Assembly: GCA_015522955.1 (NCBI GenBank)
Contig: WALG01000086.1
Span: 1 to 16,527 of the forward strand
Direction: 5' to 3'
DNA: 16,527 nucleotides
DNA from: DHVE2 group archaeon
GTDB taxonomy: Archaea; Thermoplasmatota; Thermoplasmata; Thermoplasmatales; Aciduliprofundaceae
Shown here: one piece after another, positions 5,959 through 13,296 of the stretch
How the letters are laid out: each line of letters opens with the position of its first letter
How positions within the stretch are numbered: the stretch's first letter is position 1
Notes under the pieces: model-generated
Database searches by the model: none
What the model was told of the DNA's origin: nothing
What the model saw: the letters and a program-made list of their open reading frames with translations, nothing else
Made by a program: the position numbers and the translations under genes

Positions 5959-7728
5959 TCATCCTATCTTTTTTATCTGATTTCTGTACATTTCCACAAG
6001 TTCTTTGGTTGTGGTAGCTTCCTCAGGACTTTTATCATCTCTCCATTTTCCTGTAAATCGCGGGAAACGAATTGCCAATCCACTTCCTTTTTCTATCACA
6101 TCCCTAGCACATGTATGTGTTGGGCTAAGTGTGATTTCTGCACCTATGAGTTCAAGCACAACCTTTGGCACAAACCAGTAATCCGCATCGATTTTACTCC
6201 ATACCCGGGGATGTACCCTTTCTATGCGCAAATCTTCGAATTTTCTTGGAAGATATGCAAGTTGCTCATCTGTGAATCCACTTCCAAGTTTACATACAGT
6301 CTCGAATCTATCCTTATCTGGATTGTAGGCAGCCATTAACAATGCTCCATAAGTGCCACGTCTTTTGCCCTTGCCTGCAAAGGCACCTATGACCACCAGA
6401 TCCACAGTATCTCCTATTTCAACCTTATAATCTCGCTTGTATTTTATCCAGAGAAACTCTCTGGCTCCTGCTCGGTATATACTTCCCTCACCTATGTTTT
6501 TGGCCACAAGCCCCTCACATCCATCCTCTATGGCTTTGTTGAAAAACATTTTAATTTTCTCAATATCCGATGATATTAGCCGTATGGCAAATTTTACTTG
6601 CTCAGAGGGCTCTATAACTTCCTCCAGGATTTTTCTTCTTTCGGGATACGTCTTTCCTGTCAAATCCTCCCCGTCTAAATATAGAATATCAAAGAGAAAA
6701 AGTACCACCGGATATTCTTCAATGGCTTTTTCAATACCATATTTTCTGCCGCGTCTATGAGATACCACCTGAAATGGCAGAAGTTCACCGGTATTCACAT
6801 CCACGGGCACAGCCTCACCATCAAAAATTGCCTCTTTGCCCTTAAAAGCACTCTTAATTGCATCTCTCACATCTGGAAACTGATCAGTAAGGTTTTCAAG
6901 CCTTCTGGAGTATAGCCAGATGCGTTCACCCACATGTGCCTGTATGCGCATTCCATCATATTTGTATTCGAAGGCTGCCTTACCACCCATCTTTGCCAAG
7001 ATATCCTCTAGGGAAGGCAATCTTTCAGCCAGCATTGCACGAATAGGTATTCCCAGGGAAATTTTTATGCTTCTAACACCCTCTATCCCCTCAGTGGCCA
7101 GTCTCTTTGCTATATAACCCAGATCCGGGTGAATATTGTATGCCCTCTCCACCTCGCTCCTCAACTCTTTACTTCCACCATACGCTATGGAAAGCGCATC
7201 CAATATAGTCATATCCGCTATACCCAGTCTTAATTTTCCCTCGACGGTACGTATTATATACCTTGCCTCCAGTGGTGTGGCAAGGTTAAGCAGTTCCGCC
7301 AGATACTGCATTTTCTTCTCCTGGCTCCCTCCCCCCTCAGCCCTTGCAATCCTGTCAAAATTCTCATATACCTTCTCTACAGTAAGTCGTTGTCTCTCTT
7401 CAAAAGAGAACAGCGTGGTTTGTCTTTTCTTTTTTATGGTTTCTTGGGCAACCAAGCCAAGGTCACCATGCTCTTTTAGCATCTCTCCAATTTTTCCCTC
7501 GTTTATTCCTGTGGCCTTGGATATGGCTTTTATGGCAAGTTTCTCCGCTATTCCCAGTTCCACCCCCATATAATCGGGATACAGTTTCCCCTGAGTAAGA
7601 TAAATTACCTTATCGATACTTTCCGGAGGGGTCTGATTAAAAAGTTCTACTAACAAATCTGTCATCTCCAGTCTCTTGCTCGTGGATTCAATCTTGCTGT
7701 ATGTCTCCGCTATTATTCTGTACTCCAT
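5959..7728 (-). CDS. lig: ATP-dependent DNA ligase
   Basis: Seals nicks in duplex DNA during replication and repair through an enzyme-AMP intermediate. The 589 residues show the archaeal/eukaryotic ligase I layout: an N-terminal DNA-binding domain (about 1-215), the adenylation domain and an OB-fold. Motif I is KYDGMR with the adenylated lysine K256; motif III is LYSRRLENLTDQFPD (272-286); motif IV is FDGEA (302-306); motif IIIa is LFLFDILYLDG (343-353); motif IV/V covers EGLVAK (405-410) and WIKYKRDY (427-434). The C-terminal part includes TGKWRDDKSPEEATT, as in other archaeal ligases. All are intact. The start ATG at 7728 lies 20-29 bases from a TATA-like box and has no ribosome binding site, so the message is probably leaderless. 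Archaeal ligases of this type may also use ADP or NAD, which sequence cannot show. Confidence 0.96.
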   Translation of the reverse strand: MEYRIIAETYSKIESTSKRLEMTDLLVELFNQTPPESIDKVIYLTQGKLYPDYMGVELGIAEKLAIKAISKATGINEGKIGEMLKEHGDLGLVAQETIKKKRQTTLFSFEERQRLTVEKVYENFDRIARAEGGGSQEKKMQYLAELLNLATPLEARYIIRTVEGKLRLGIADMTILDALSIAYGGSKELRSEVERAYNIHPDLGYIAKRLATEGIEGVRSIKISLGIPIRAMLAERLPSLEDILAKMGGKAAFEYKYDGMRIQAHVGERIWLYSRRLENLTDQFPDVRDAIKSAFKGKEAIFDGEAVPVDVNTGELLPFQVVSHRRGRKYGIEKAIEEYPVVLFLFDILYLDGEDLTGKTYPERRKILEEVIEPSEQVKFAIRLISSDIEKIKMFFNKAIEDGCEGLVAKNIGEGSIYRAGAREFLWIKYKRDYKVEIGDTVDLVVIGAFAGKGKRRGTYGALLMAAYNPDKDRFETVCKLGSGFTDEQLAYLPRKFEDLRIERVHPRVWSKIDADYWFVPKVVLELIGAEITLSPTHTCARDVIEKGSGLAIRFPRFTGKWRDDKSPEEATTTKELVEMYRNQIKKIG

Positions 7729-7747
7729 GATAGCAATTATTTCTCCC

Positions 7748-7757
7748 TTATATTTAA
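7748..7757 (-). promoter_or_regulatory. TATA box of the DNA ligase gene
   Basis: Read leftward, TTAAATATAA lies 20-29 bases before the ligase ATG. This is the spacing expected for a leaderless archaeal transcript. Confidence 0.5.
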
Positions 7758-7792
7758 GGGTTTATGAAAATGGATACGCTTAAATCAAAAGT

Positions 7793-7803
7793 TTTTTAAA
7801 TAT
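7793..7803 (+). promoter_or_regulatory. Candidate TATA box of the aIF2-beta cluster
   Basis: TTTTTAAATAT lies 30-40 bases before the aIF2-beta ATG. A second candidate, CTTAAATC at 7779-7786, would leave a longer leader that keeps the whole AAGGTGAT binding site. Which is used is not clear. Confidence 0.4.
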
Positions 7804-7832
7804 GCACCTATTTGCCAACCAAGGTGATTAAG

Positions 7833-8450
7833 ATGACTGATCTTTATGATTACAATACACTCCTTCAACGAGTCCGAGAGAATCTTCCTGAGAAGATTTC
7901 AACTCGGGAGAGATTCGAAATTCCTAAAGCAGAAGTCATTCATGAGGGTAAGAACACCATAATTCGCAATTTTATGGACATTGTGAAAAGAATTGATAGA
8001 GATCCGGTTCACGTATACAAATATCTAATGCGAGAATTGGGAACCGCCGGAAATATTCAGGAAAGAAGGCTTGTTTTAAAAGGGCGCATCTCTCCATCGC
8101 TTATCCAGAACAGAATTGAGAACTATGTACGCACCTATGTCATCTGTTACGAATGTGGCTCCCCGGATACTGAACTTCGTAAAGAGGGACGTGTTGAGAT
8201 TCTCGTATGCAAGGCCTGCGGTGCCATAAGACCGGTTCACGCAAAAATTGATGTTAGGCTTGGAAGAATGGTTCTTGAGGAGGGAAAGGTTTACAATATG
8301 GATATTGTGGATATGAGCAGAGATGGAGACGGAATATCCAAGTATGGGGATTACACGGTCTACGTGCCTGGTACTAAGAAAGGAGAGAAGGCTAAGGTGA
8401 AGATAATAAAGATAAAGAAAAATGTAGCCTTTGGAACCAAAGTGGATTGA
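7833..8450 (+). CDS. eif2b: Translation initiation factor aIF2 subunit beta with C-terminal TRAM domain
   Basis: The beta subunit of the archaeal aIF2 complex, which with the alpha and gamma subunits brings initiator tRNA to the small ribosomal subunit. The 205 residues show an N-terminal helix with the gamma-binding region (about 1-30), the alpha-beta core including HVYKYLMRELGTAG (60-73) and RISPSLIQNRIENYV (85-99), and a zinc ribbon C105-x2-C108-x17-C126-x2-C129. The standard protein ends soon after, at about 140 residues. Here about 60 more follow, containing GKVYNMDIVDMSRDGDGISK (151-170) and a TVYVPGTKKGEKAKVKI stretch, a recognisable TRAM domain, a small beta-barrel that binds RNA. The start is the ATG at 7833 with AAGGTGAT upstream; an in-frame TTG at 7812 precedes that site and is rejected. 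The PIN gene begins one base after the stop. Other archaea may carry the same fusion. Confidence 0.93.
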   Translation: MTDLYDYNTLLQRVRENLPEKISTRERFEIPKAEVIHEGKNTIIRNFMDIVKRIDRDPVHVYKYLMRELGTAGNIQERRLVLKGRISPSLIQNRIENYVRTYVICYECGSPDTELRKEGRVEILVCKACGAIRPVHAKIDVRLGRMVLEEGKVYNMDIVDMSRDGDGISKYGDYTVYVPGTKKGEKAKVKIIKIKKNVAFGTKVD

Positions 8451-8451
8451 A

Positions 8452-8808
8452 ATGCGTGTGGTGGTTGATTCAAACGCGCTTATGATGCCATTTCAGCATC
8501 GTATTAACCTTGATCTCGAACTTGAGAGGTTACTGGGAAAATTTGAGATTTATGTACCTTCCTGTGTTTTAGGAGAACTGAAAAGGATTTCACACAGAAG
8601 ACATGAGGCAAAGGCAGCACTACAACTGGCAGCGAAGTATTCTGTGGTGAAAGTCGAATCACTGGGTGATAAGGGTGTCATGGAGGCTGCAAAAAAATTA
8701 AATGGCATGGTGCTAACCAATGATCGTGCCTTTATTACTGCCCTCCATAGAGAAGGTATTGGAGTAATTTATATGAAGCAGAATCACTTGGTGATGTATG
8801 ATGATTAA
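8452..8808 (+). CDS. PIN-domain protein of the Fcf1/COG1412 type
   Basis: A 118-residue single PIN domain, the RNase H-like fold of metal-dependent RNases. The acidic residues that usually bind metal are in place: D6 in VVVDSNAL, E42 in GELKRI, D73, and D91 in LTNDRAF. The opening VVDSNALMMPFQHRINLDLE resembles the archaeal relatives of Fcf1/Utp24, which cut pre-rRNA in eukaryotes, rather than VapC toxins; there is also no antitoxin gene beside it. In archaea such proteins are often encoded next to aIF2 subunits, as here, which points to ribosome maturation or translation. The ATG lies two bases after the aIF2-beta stop (TGA A ATG), so the two are likely cotranslated. rRNA cleavage by this protein is inferred from family and context, not shown. 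Confidence 0.85.
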   Translation: MRVVVDSNALMMPFQHRINLDLELERLLGKFEIYVPSCVLGELKRISHRRHEAKAALQLAAKYSVVKVESLGDKGVMEAAKKLNGMVLTNDRAFITALHREGIGVIYMKQNHLVMYDD

Positions 8809-9460
8809 TAGCGGACTTATCCAAATTCTCAAACTTCTTGCCTTGAAAGGTGCAGGCAGAGATTACATAGATATTACCACTACCGCGTTGGGAGAGGATA
8901 TGGAAATGAGTCAGCAGAGTGCCTCTAGGAAGCTTTATAATCTTTTGAATCTTGGCCTTATAGAGGAACAGAGATTTGGAAGGAGAATCTCGGTGAAAAT
9001 AACGTCTAGGGGTATGGATTTACTCAAGAAGGAGTTTATGGATTATCAACGCATATTTGAGTTCAGCGAATATCTTGAAATTAACGGCGAGGTTGTAAGT
9101 GGACTTGGAGAGGGCAAATATTACATAATGAAGGATGGGTATTACAACCAAATAAAGGAAAAACTATTTTTTGAACCTTATCCAGGTACGTTGAATATAC
9201 GTGTCTATGCTAAGGATCTTCCAAAGGTAGACACCCTGAAAAATCTACCCGGGATTGGTATAAGAGGTTTCGTCTCTGAAGGAAGAACTTTTGGTAGCGT
9301 AAAGGCATTTCTATGCACAATAAATAGCGAAGAAGGAGCGGTAATAATACCAGAGAGAAGCCATTATACAGATATAATTGAGGTGATATCTCCTAAAAAT
9401 TTGAGAAAGAGTTTAGACCTTGAAGACAGAAGCCCCGTTGAACTCGTGATATATCTTTAA
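8801..9460 (+). CDS. ribK: CTP-dependent riboflavin kinase with N-terminal winged helix
   Basis: Makes FMN from riboflavin with CTP as phosphate donor, the archaeal replacement for ATP-using riboflavin kinases. The C-terminal half (about 90-219) is the DUF120/RibK domain: GLGEGKYYIMKDGYYNQI at about 101-118 and FFEPYPGTLNIRV at about 123-135 are its signature pieces, and the RSPVELVIYL-type ending is also typical. The N-terminal 80 residues form a winged helix with a MarR-like look (SQQSASRKLYNLLNLGLIEE, then ISVKITSRGMDLL). This suggests it also binds DNA and may adjust flavin genes; no riboflavin gene or palindrome is next to it. I choose the ATG at 8801 because GGTGAT at 8790-8795 sits five bases upstream; the ATG at 8798 is possible. 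It overlaps the PIN gene by 8 bases and shares a TTAA with the stop of pyrI. Confidence 0.92.
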   Translation: MINSGLIQILKLLALKGAGRDYIDITTTALGEDMEMSQQSASRKLYNLLNLGLIEEQRFGRRISVKITSRGMDLLKKEFMDYQRIFEFSEYLEINGEVVSGLGEGKYYIMKDGYYNQIKEKLFFEPYPGTLNIRVYAKDLPKVDTLKNLPGIGIRGFVSEGRTFGSVKAFLCTINSEEGAVIIPERSHYTDIIEVISPKNLRKSLDLEDRSPVELVIYL

Positions 9461-9921
9461 ATTATGTTTTCTATTATCTCATCCGCTTCCATATCCCTCT
9501 CACAATACCTGCACTTTATTATCAATGGATCCTTGGAAACTGTATAGAACTCGGGGGTTATGGGCTCTCGCTGGTTCGTTATACATTTTGGATTTGTGCA
9601 TTTTACAATGCCAATGATATGTTCTGGAACTTTCACCCTATGCTTTTTTACAACCTTGTAGTTCTGAATAATGTTCACCGTTGCCGTTGGGGCCACGAGA
9701 GCAATTTTATCAAGTTCCTTTTCCTCAAGGAATCTGTCTTCAATTTTCACAATGTCTTTCCATCCGTATTTGCTCTTTACGTGCATTACCATGCTTACTG
9801 TAGAGCCAATGTCTCTCTCTATACCAAGAATTTTGAGAACTTTGAGGGCCAGGCCACAGGGAATATGGTCTATCACAATTCCATTTTTTATTTTCTGCAC
9901 CTTAAGTATCTGCTCGGTCAT
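9457..9921 (-). CDS. pyrI: Aspartate carbamoyltransferase regulatory subunit
   Basis: The regulatory chain of aspartate carbamoyltransferase, which binds nucleotides and holds the catalytic trimers together in the first committed step of pyrimidine synthesis. The 154 residues are the usual length. The N-terminal allosteric domain includes IKNGIVIDHIPCG (11-23), the family hallmark. The C-terminal zinc domain has the C-x4-C pair (CTNPKC, about 108-113) and the C-x2-C pair (CRYC, about 136-139). The ATG directly follows the pyrB stop (TAA ATG) with GGGGTGAT upstream in the end of pyrB, so the two are cotranslated. The stop lies on the palindrome TTAA, which also forms the stop of the convergent riboflavin kinase gene. 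Confidence 0.96.
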   Translation of the reverse strand: MTEQILKVQKIKNGIVIDHIPCGLALKVLKILGIERDIGSTVSMVMHVKSKYGWKDIVKIEDRFLEEKELDKIALVAPTATVNIIQNYKVVKKHRVKVPEHIIGIVKCTNPKCITNQREPITPEFYTVSKDPLIIKCRYCERDMEADEIIENII

Positions 9922-10839
9922 TTAAATCACCCCGAGAACAAGAGCAAGGAGGGCCATTCTCACCGGCACACCGTAAAATGCCTGCAAAAAGTATCTTGCA
10001 TGGGGTGTTGCATCCACTTCAGGGCTTATTTCGTCCACACGGGGTAAGGGATGCATCACTATTGCATGCCTTTTTGCGTTTTCCAAAAGTTTAGGGGTTA
10101 TTCTATAAATTCCCGCAACTTTCCTGTATTCATTTGGATCCGGAAACCTCTCTTTTTGGATTCGTGTAACATAGAGTACATCGAGTTCGGGAAGTACATT
10201 CTCTATCTTTTCGGTTTCTAAAGGCTTTGTCTTAAGTTCCCTTATTATGTGTTTTGGCATCCTGAGAAGCGAAGGAGATATGAGATAGAGATTTGCTCCA
10301 AGATTGCTGAGCACATACGTAAGTGAATGTACAGTTCTCCCATATTTTAGGTCACCTATCAAGCCAACATTTAAATCTTTGATATGCCCGAATTCTCTCT
10401 TTACGGTGAAAAGGTCTAGCAAAGTTTGTGTGGGATGCTGCCCTGCACCATCTCCTGCGTTTATAACAGGATGTTTGGCAAAATCAGCGGCTAACCTTGC
10501 GGAGCCTTCATAGGGATGCCTGATAACTATTACATCGCTATATTCGTCCACCATTCTTATTGTATCCGCCAAGGTTTCACCCTTGGCTAACGAGGTTGCT
10601 GATGGATTTGCAAAGCCTATCACATGGCCACCCAGTTTACTCATGGCACTCTCAAAGGATAACCGCGTTCTGGTGGAAGGTTCAAAGAAGAGATTTGCAA
10701 GAACATAACCCTGCAGGAGAGAACTTCGCTCTGCACTTTGGGCAATGGGAATCATCTCTTCTGCAACTTCAAAAATCTTGTCCATTTCCTTCGGGGTAAT
10801 CTCTTTTATTGATACAATATCTCTGCCTCTGAACATCAT
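9922..10839 (-). CDS. pyrB: Aspartate carbamoyltransferase catalytic subunit
   Basis: Joins carbamoyl phosphate and aspartate to give N-carbamoyl-aspartate in cytoplasmic pyrimidine synthesis. It has 305 residues, the normal size. Substrate-binding motifs are all visible: STRTR at 55-59 for carbamoyl phosphate, K86 in the 80s loop (SLAKGET), HPTQ at 135-138 and HPLPRVDEI at 263-271 in the aspartate part. Two ATG codons open the gene (10839 and 10836); both lie about 20-28 bases from a TATA-like box and there is no ribosome binding site, so a leaderless message is likely. pyrI follows with no gap. The promoter overlaps the end of the upstream phosphoesterase gene, so the pyrBI pair is probably its own transcription unit. 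Confidence 0.97.
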   Translation of the reverse strand: MMFRGRDIVSIKEITPKEMDKIFEVAEEMIPIAQSAERSSLLQGYVLANLFFEPSTRTRLSFESAMSKLGGHVIGFANPSATSLAKGETLADTIRMVDEYSDVIVIRHPYEGSARLAADFAKHPVINAGDGAGQHPTQTLLDLFTVKREFGHIKDLNVGLIGDLKYGRTVHSLTYVLSNLGANLYLISPSLLRMPKHIIRELKTKPLETEKIENVLPELDVLYVTRIQKERFPDPNEYRKVAGIYRITPKLLENAKRHAIVMHPLPRVDEISPEVDATPHARYFLQAFYGVPVRMALLALVLGVI

Positions 10840-10856
10840 GGGAATATGGATGAGGC

Positions 10857-10868
10857 ATATTTAAATTT
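10857..10868 (-). promoter_or_regulatory. TATA box of pyrBI
   Basis: Read leftward the stretch is AAATTTAAATAT, about 18-29 bases before the pyrB ATG. It overlaps the stop codon of the DHH phosphoesterase gene (10867-10869), so promoter and coding end share bases. Confidence 0.55.
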
Positions 10869-11736
10869 ACCCTTTCTCACCTTTGAAATATTCACATACC
10901 AATTCCATAAGTGCGTTTAGGATTGCTTCCTGCTCACCTGTACAGTTCAGCCCTGCGGCTTTTTTATGTCCCCCATAGGTACATCCGAACTCTTGGGATA
11001 TCTTACGATAGACTCTCAGAAGGTCAAGTTCTCTGGATCTGCCTGTAATTCTCACCGCATCTCTTCTCTGTGAGGATACCAGAACCACGTTACAAAATTG
11101 AAGCAGTGCAGTTGCACACAAACTCTCGTTGGCACTTGTTTTTGTGACACATACTATTTTATCTCCAACGGTTCTGTATTTCATTCTCTGAAAACCTTTG
11201 AGAACGGATATTTTCTCTCCAAAGGACATATTATTATCAAGAATTTCTACGATTTCATTCATCTCAATCCGGTATTTATCCATAATTTCCGTGAAAATTT
11301 GAAAAGTATCTCTTCTGGCATGTCTGAACCAGAGTGTATCTGTTATTATAGCGCATAGAAGGAGAAATGCAACGGTTCTGGATACCTCATACGGCATCTT
11401 ACGATAGAGCATCTCTGCACAGGAGGGATACTCTGGGTATACCACTCTCTTTTTAACATTCATATTATTACTTGCATGATGGTCATAAACCGTATCTAAT
11501 GGAAGCGTTGCAAATTTCCCAAGTTGCTCAAAACTCGCCGTATCCACTGCTATTATTTCCTCGAATTCCATGTCTTCGGGCAATTCTTGAAAGATATCCA
11601 AGTTGAACCTGCGAGTAACATTCTTTGTTGTTTTATCCATTCCATCGGAGGCGATTACAGCATTGCCAAAATATTCCTTTAAATACAGAGCGGAGGCAAG
11701 AGCATCAATATCGGCATTCTTATGCATAAGTATCAA
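10867..11736 (-). CDS. DHH/DHHA1 family phosphoesterase
   Basis: A 289-residue member of the DHH superfamily, manganese-dependent enzymes that cut phosphodiester bonds in short RNA, cyclic dinucleotides or single-stranded DNA. Motif I is HKNADID (5-11) with D9 and D11, motif II is AVDTAS (63-68) with D65, motif III is DHH (85-87), and motif IV is TDT near 132-134. The DHHA1 substrate-binding part has GGHKKAAG (255-262). This layout matches NrnA-like nanoRNases more than full RecJ, which is longer. I keep the TTG at 11736, because the strand ILMH before motif I is needed by the fold and the ATG at 11727 would cut it off; this start is uncertain. It lies two bases after the prefoldin stop and is probably the last gene of the pcc1 unit. 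The substrate is unknown. Confidence 0.85.
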   Translation of the reverse strand: MILMHKNADIDALASALYLKEYFGNAVIASDGMDKTTKNVTRRFNLDIFQELPEDMEFEEIIAVDTASFEQLGKFATLPLDTVYDHHASNNMNVKKRVVYPEYPSCAEMLYRKMPYEVSRTVAFLLLCAIITDTLWFRHARRDTFQIFTEIMDKYRIEMNEIVEILDNNMSFGEKISVLKGFQRMKYRTVGDKIVCVTKTSANESLCATALLQFCNVVLVSSQRRDAVRITGRSRELDLLRVYRKISQEFGCTYGGHKKAAGLNCTGEQEAILNALMELVCEYFKGEKG

Positions 11737-11738
11737 TT

Positions 11739-12098
11739 TTATGAAGACCCGCCTCCGTAGGCCCGTGAGAATTCTTGCTGTATTTCCTCATACTTCTTCT
11801 GTAGAAGTTCCTGCTGCCTCTGAATAGCCTTGATTCTTATCTCCAAGGTCTCTTTCTTATCCTCAAGTTCCTTCTTTACTTCATCCTTGCTCTTTGCTTT
11901 GACCAGAATAGTTCCCACACTTTTGTAAATGGGTGTGCCTTCATCTATCTTTTCCAGTTCTTCAAGGCTCTTTTGCACCTCTCTAAGATTTACTTCAAGT
12001 TGATACCTCTGGGCAACTATAACTTCTAACTCGCTCTGCAATTTTTGAGCCTGCTTTAATTTCTCCTCAAGATATGGACTAAGTTTAAGTTCTACCAT
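11739..12098 (-). CDS. pfdB: Prefoldin subunit beta
   Basis: One of the two chains of the archaeal prefoldin hexamer, a cytoplasmic chaperone that hands unfolded proteins to the thermosome. The 119 residues form two long coiled coils: about 5-50 (heptads such as LEEKLKQAQKLQSELEVI) and about 70-110 (KKELEDKKETLEIRIKAIQR). The hairpin region between holds the hallmark TPIYKSVGTILVKA (about 55-68). Helix-only coils and four beta strands in the middle are what defines the beta chain. The ATG at 12098 has GAGGTGAT upstream inside the end of pcc1, and the two genes overlap by 14 bases. Pcc1 beside prefoldin beta is a widely conserved archaeal order. Confidence 0.94.
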   Translation of the reverse strand: MVELKLSPYLEEKLKQAQKLQSELEVIVAQRYQLEVNLREVQKSLEELEKIDEGTPIYKSVGTILVKAKSKDEVKKELEDKKETLEIRIKAIQRQQELLQKKYEEIQQEFSRAYGGGSS

Positions 12099-12324
12099 CT
12101 TTTATCACCTCACCAATTTCCATCCCAAGATTTATCCATCTCAGATATGAGTTTAATGCAGCCCGCAGAGCATGTAAATCTTTCGCTTTAATCTCAATTT
12201 GTGTTTCGTCCCCATGCTTCTCAATTTTTACCATGGTCCTGGGAATTTCTCTGCCTGCCTCAATGCGCAGGGCATGGTACAATTCCTCGAAGTTTCTAAA
12301 CCACAAATATGCTCTGTGCTGCAC
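12085..12324 (-). CDS. pcc1: KEOPS complex subunit Pcc1
   Basis: A small subunit of KEOPS, which with Kae1 makes the universal t6A37 modification of tRNAs reading ANN codons. Pcc1 forms the dimer core of the complex. The 79 residues fit the family: an alpha/beta fold ending in the long helix with the pattern DLHALRAALNSYLRWI (about 49-64). The start is the GTG at 12324. An ATG two bases upstream is in another frame. The TATA-like box 14-26 bases upstream and the lack of a ribosome binding site suggest a leaderless GTG start. Prefoldin beta overlaps its 3' end. Confidence 0.88.
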   Translation of the reverse strand: MQHRAYLWFRNFEELYHALRIEAGREIPRTMVKIEKHGDETQIEIKAKDLHALRAALNSYLRWINLGMEIGEVIKDGRT

Positions 12325-12337
12325 ATGTGGATATTCT

Positions 12338-12350
12338 TTTAATATTTATT
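12338..12350 (-). promoter_or_regulatory. TATA box of the pcc1-pfdB unit
   Basis: Read leftward, AATAAATATTAAA lies between the EamA stop and the pcc1 GTG, at the distance expected for a leaderless archaeal message. Confidence 0.5.
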
Positions 12351-12359
12351 AATTCTCTC

Positions 12360-13259
12360 TTAAAACAGAAAAATTATAGACACCCCTGCTACTGCAAGAA
12401 TTGCACCTGAAATGCCACGGAGATTTGTCTTCTCGCCATACAGGAAATGAACCACGGGGATTATCATCACAGGGCTGAGGGACATGAGCGTTGCTGCTAT
12501 ACCTGCTTGGGCATAATTTATGGCAATCATGGAGAGCCACAACCCAAGAAATGGCCCTATTATGGACGCTAGAATGGTGAGTTTCATGGCATAAAGGTCT
12601 TTAACAGCAGTTACCAGTTTTTGAGGTTTTCTCCAGAGAAGCAAACCTGTCCATATTGTGAGGGTGGCAGCGACAACACGTATAATCGTTGCAGAGAGGG
12701 GATTAATAGGTGGCCCTGCAAAAAGCATTCCGTACTTGGATATAACCACACCAATACCCTGTCCACCTGCTATGATACCGAAAATTGCACCCTTAAGCAT
12801 ATAATGCTTACCTACAGTCTCAATCTCTCCCCGCTCCATGATTACAATCCATACTCCAAGAAGAACTAAAAATATGCCGCTTAAAGATAGGAGCGAGGGA
12901 ATCTCGTTGAGTATAAGCACGCCACCTATAATTGAAAATATGGGAGCCATAGAGAGAATAAGCATGGCGCGGCGGGGACCTATTGCAATCAGTGCACCAA
13001 AGTATGCAAAATCTCCAACCGCCAGGCCTACGATTCCACTCAGAGAGAGATAGAGAATTTGTATAGTGGTTGCATTGGGAAAAAAGTGACCGAAGAGAAA
13101 GAGATGGGTAAATAAAAGCATTGTAGTGCCCATTAGTATTCTGAGCGCATTTAGATTAAGTGCACCAATTCTTCTACCGGCAGATGTGAAGAGTACCGAA
13201 GCAAAGGTCCACATAAAAGCCGCAGATAGAGCAGCAATCTCACCCACCACCTGAGACAT
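12360..13259 (-). CDS. EamA/DMT-family transporter
   Basis: A polytopic membrane protein of the drug/metabolite transporter superfamily, 299 residues, with ten predicted membrane segments in two EamA repeats. Repeat one begins at EIAALSAAFMWTFASVLF (about 7-24), and repeat two at KGAIFGIIAGGQGIGVVISK (about 155-174). Each repeat has five hydrophobic segments; the loop between carries charged residues (MERGEIETVGKH). The C-terminal segments include the PVMIIPVVHFLYGEK pattern near 258-272, common in this family. The start ATG at 13259 lies 22-29 bases from a TATA box without a ribosome binding site. Family members move amino acids, nucleosides or other small metabolites; the substrate and direction cannot be read. 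It lies between lipid and tRNA-modification genes with no clear functional tie. Confidence 0.88.
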   Translation of the reverse strand: MSQVVGEIAALSAAFMWTFASVLFTSAGRRIGALNLNALRILMGTTMLLFTHLFLFGHFFPNATTIQILYLSLSGIVGLAVGDFAYFGALIAIGPRRAMLILSMAPIFSIIGGVLILNEIPSLLSLSGIFLVLLGVWIVIMERGEIETVGKHYMLKGAIFGIIAGGQGIGVVISKYGMLFAGPPINPLSATIIRVVAATLTIWTGLLLWRKPQKLVTAVKDLYAMKLTILASIIGPFLGLWLSMIAINYAQAGIAATLMSLSPVMIIPVVHFLYGEKTNLRGISGAILAVAGVSIIFLF

Positions 13260-13280
13260 TGGAACAGTAAAAATAGAGGA

Positions 13281-13288
13281 ATATAAAA
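13281..13288 (-). promoter_or_regulatory. TATA box of the EamA transporter gene
   Basis: Read leftward, TTTTATAT lies 22-29 bases before the ATG in the 37-base gap after the prenyl synthase stop, so the transporter has its own promoter. Confidence 0.55.
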
Positions 13289-13296
13289 TAATTTGC

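Noticed and set aside
8452..8808. VapC-type toxin
   Set aside because: No antitoxin gene is adjacent, and the N-terminal sequence and aIF2-beta context fit the Fcf1-like PIN group better.
9619..10047. Plus-strand open frame across pyrI and the end of pyrB
   Set aside because: It is antisense to two well-supported genes and gives no recognisable protein.
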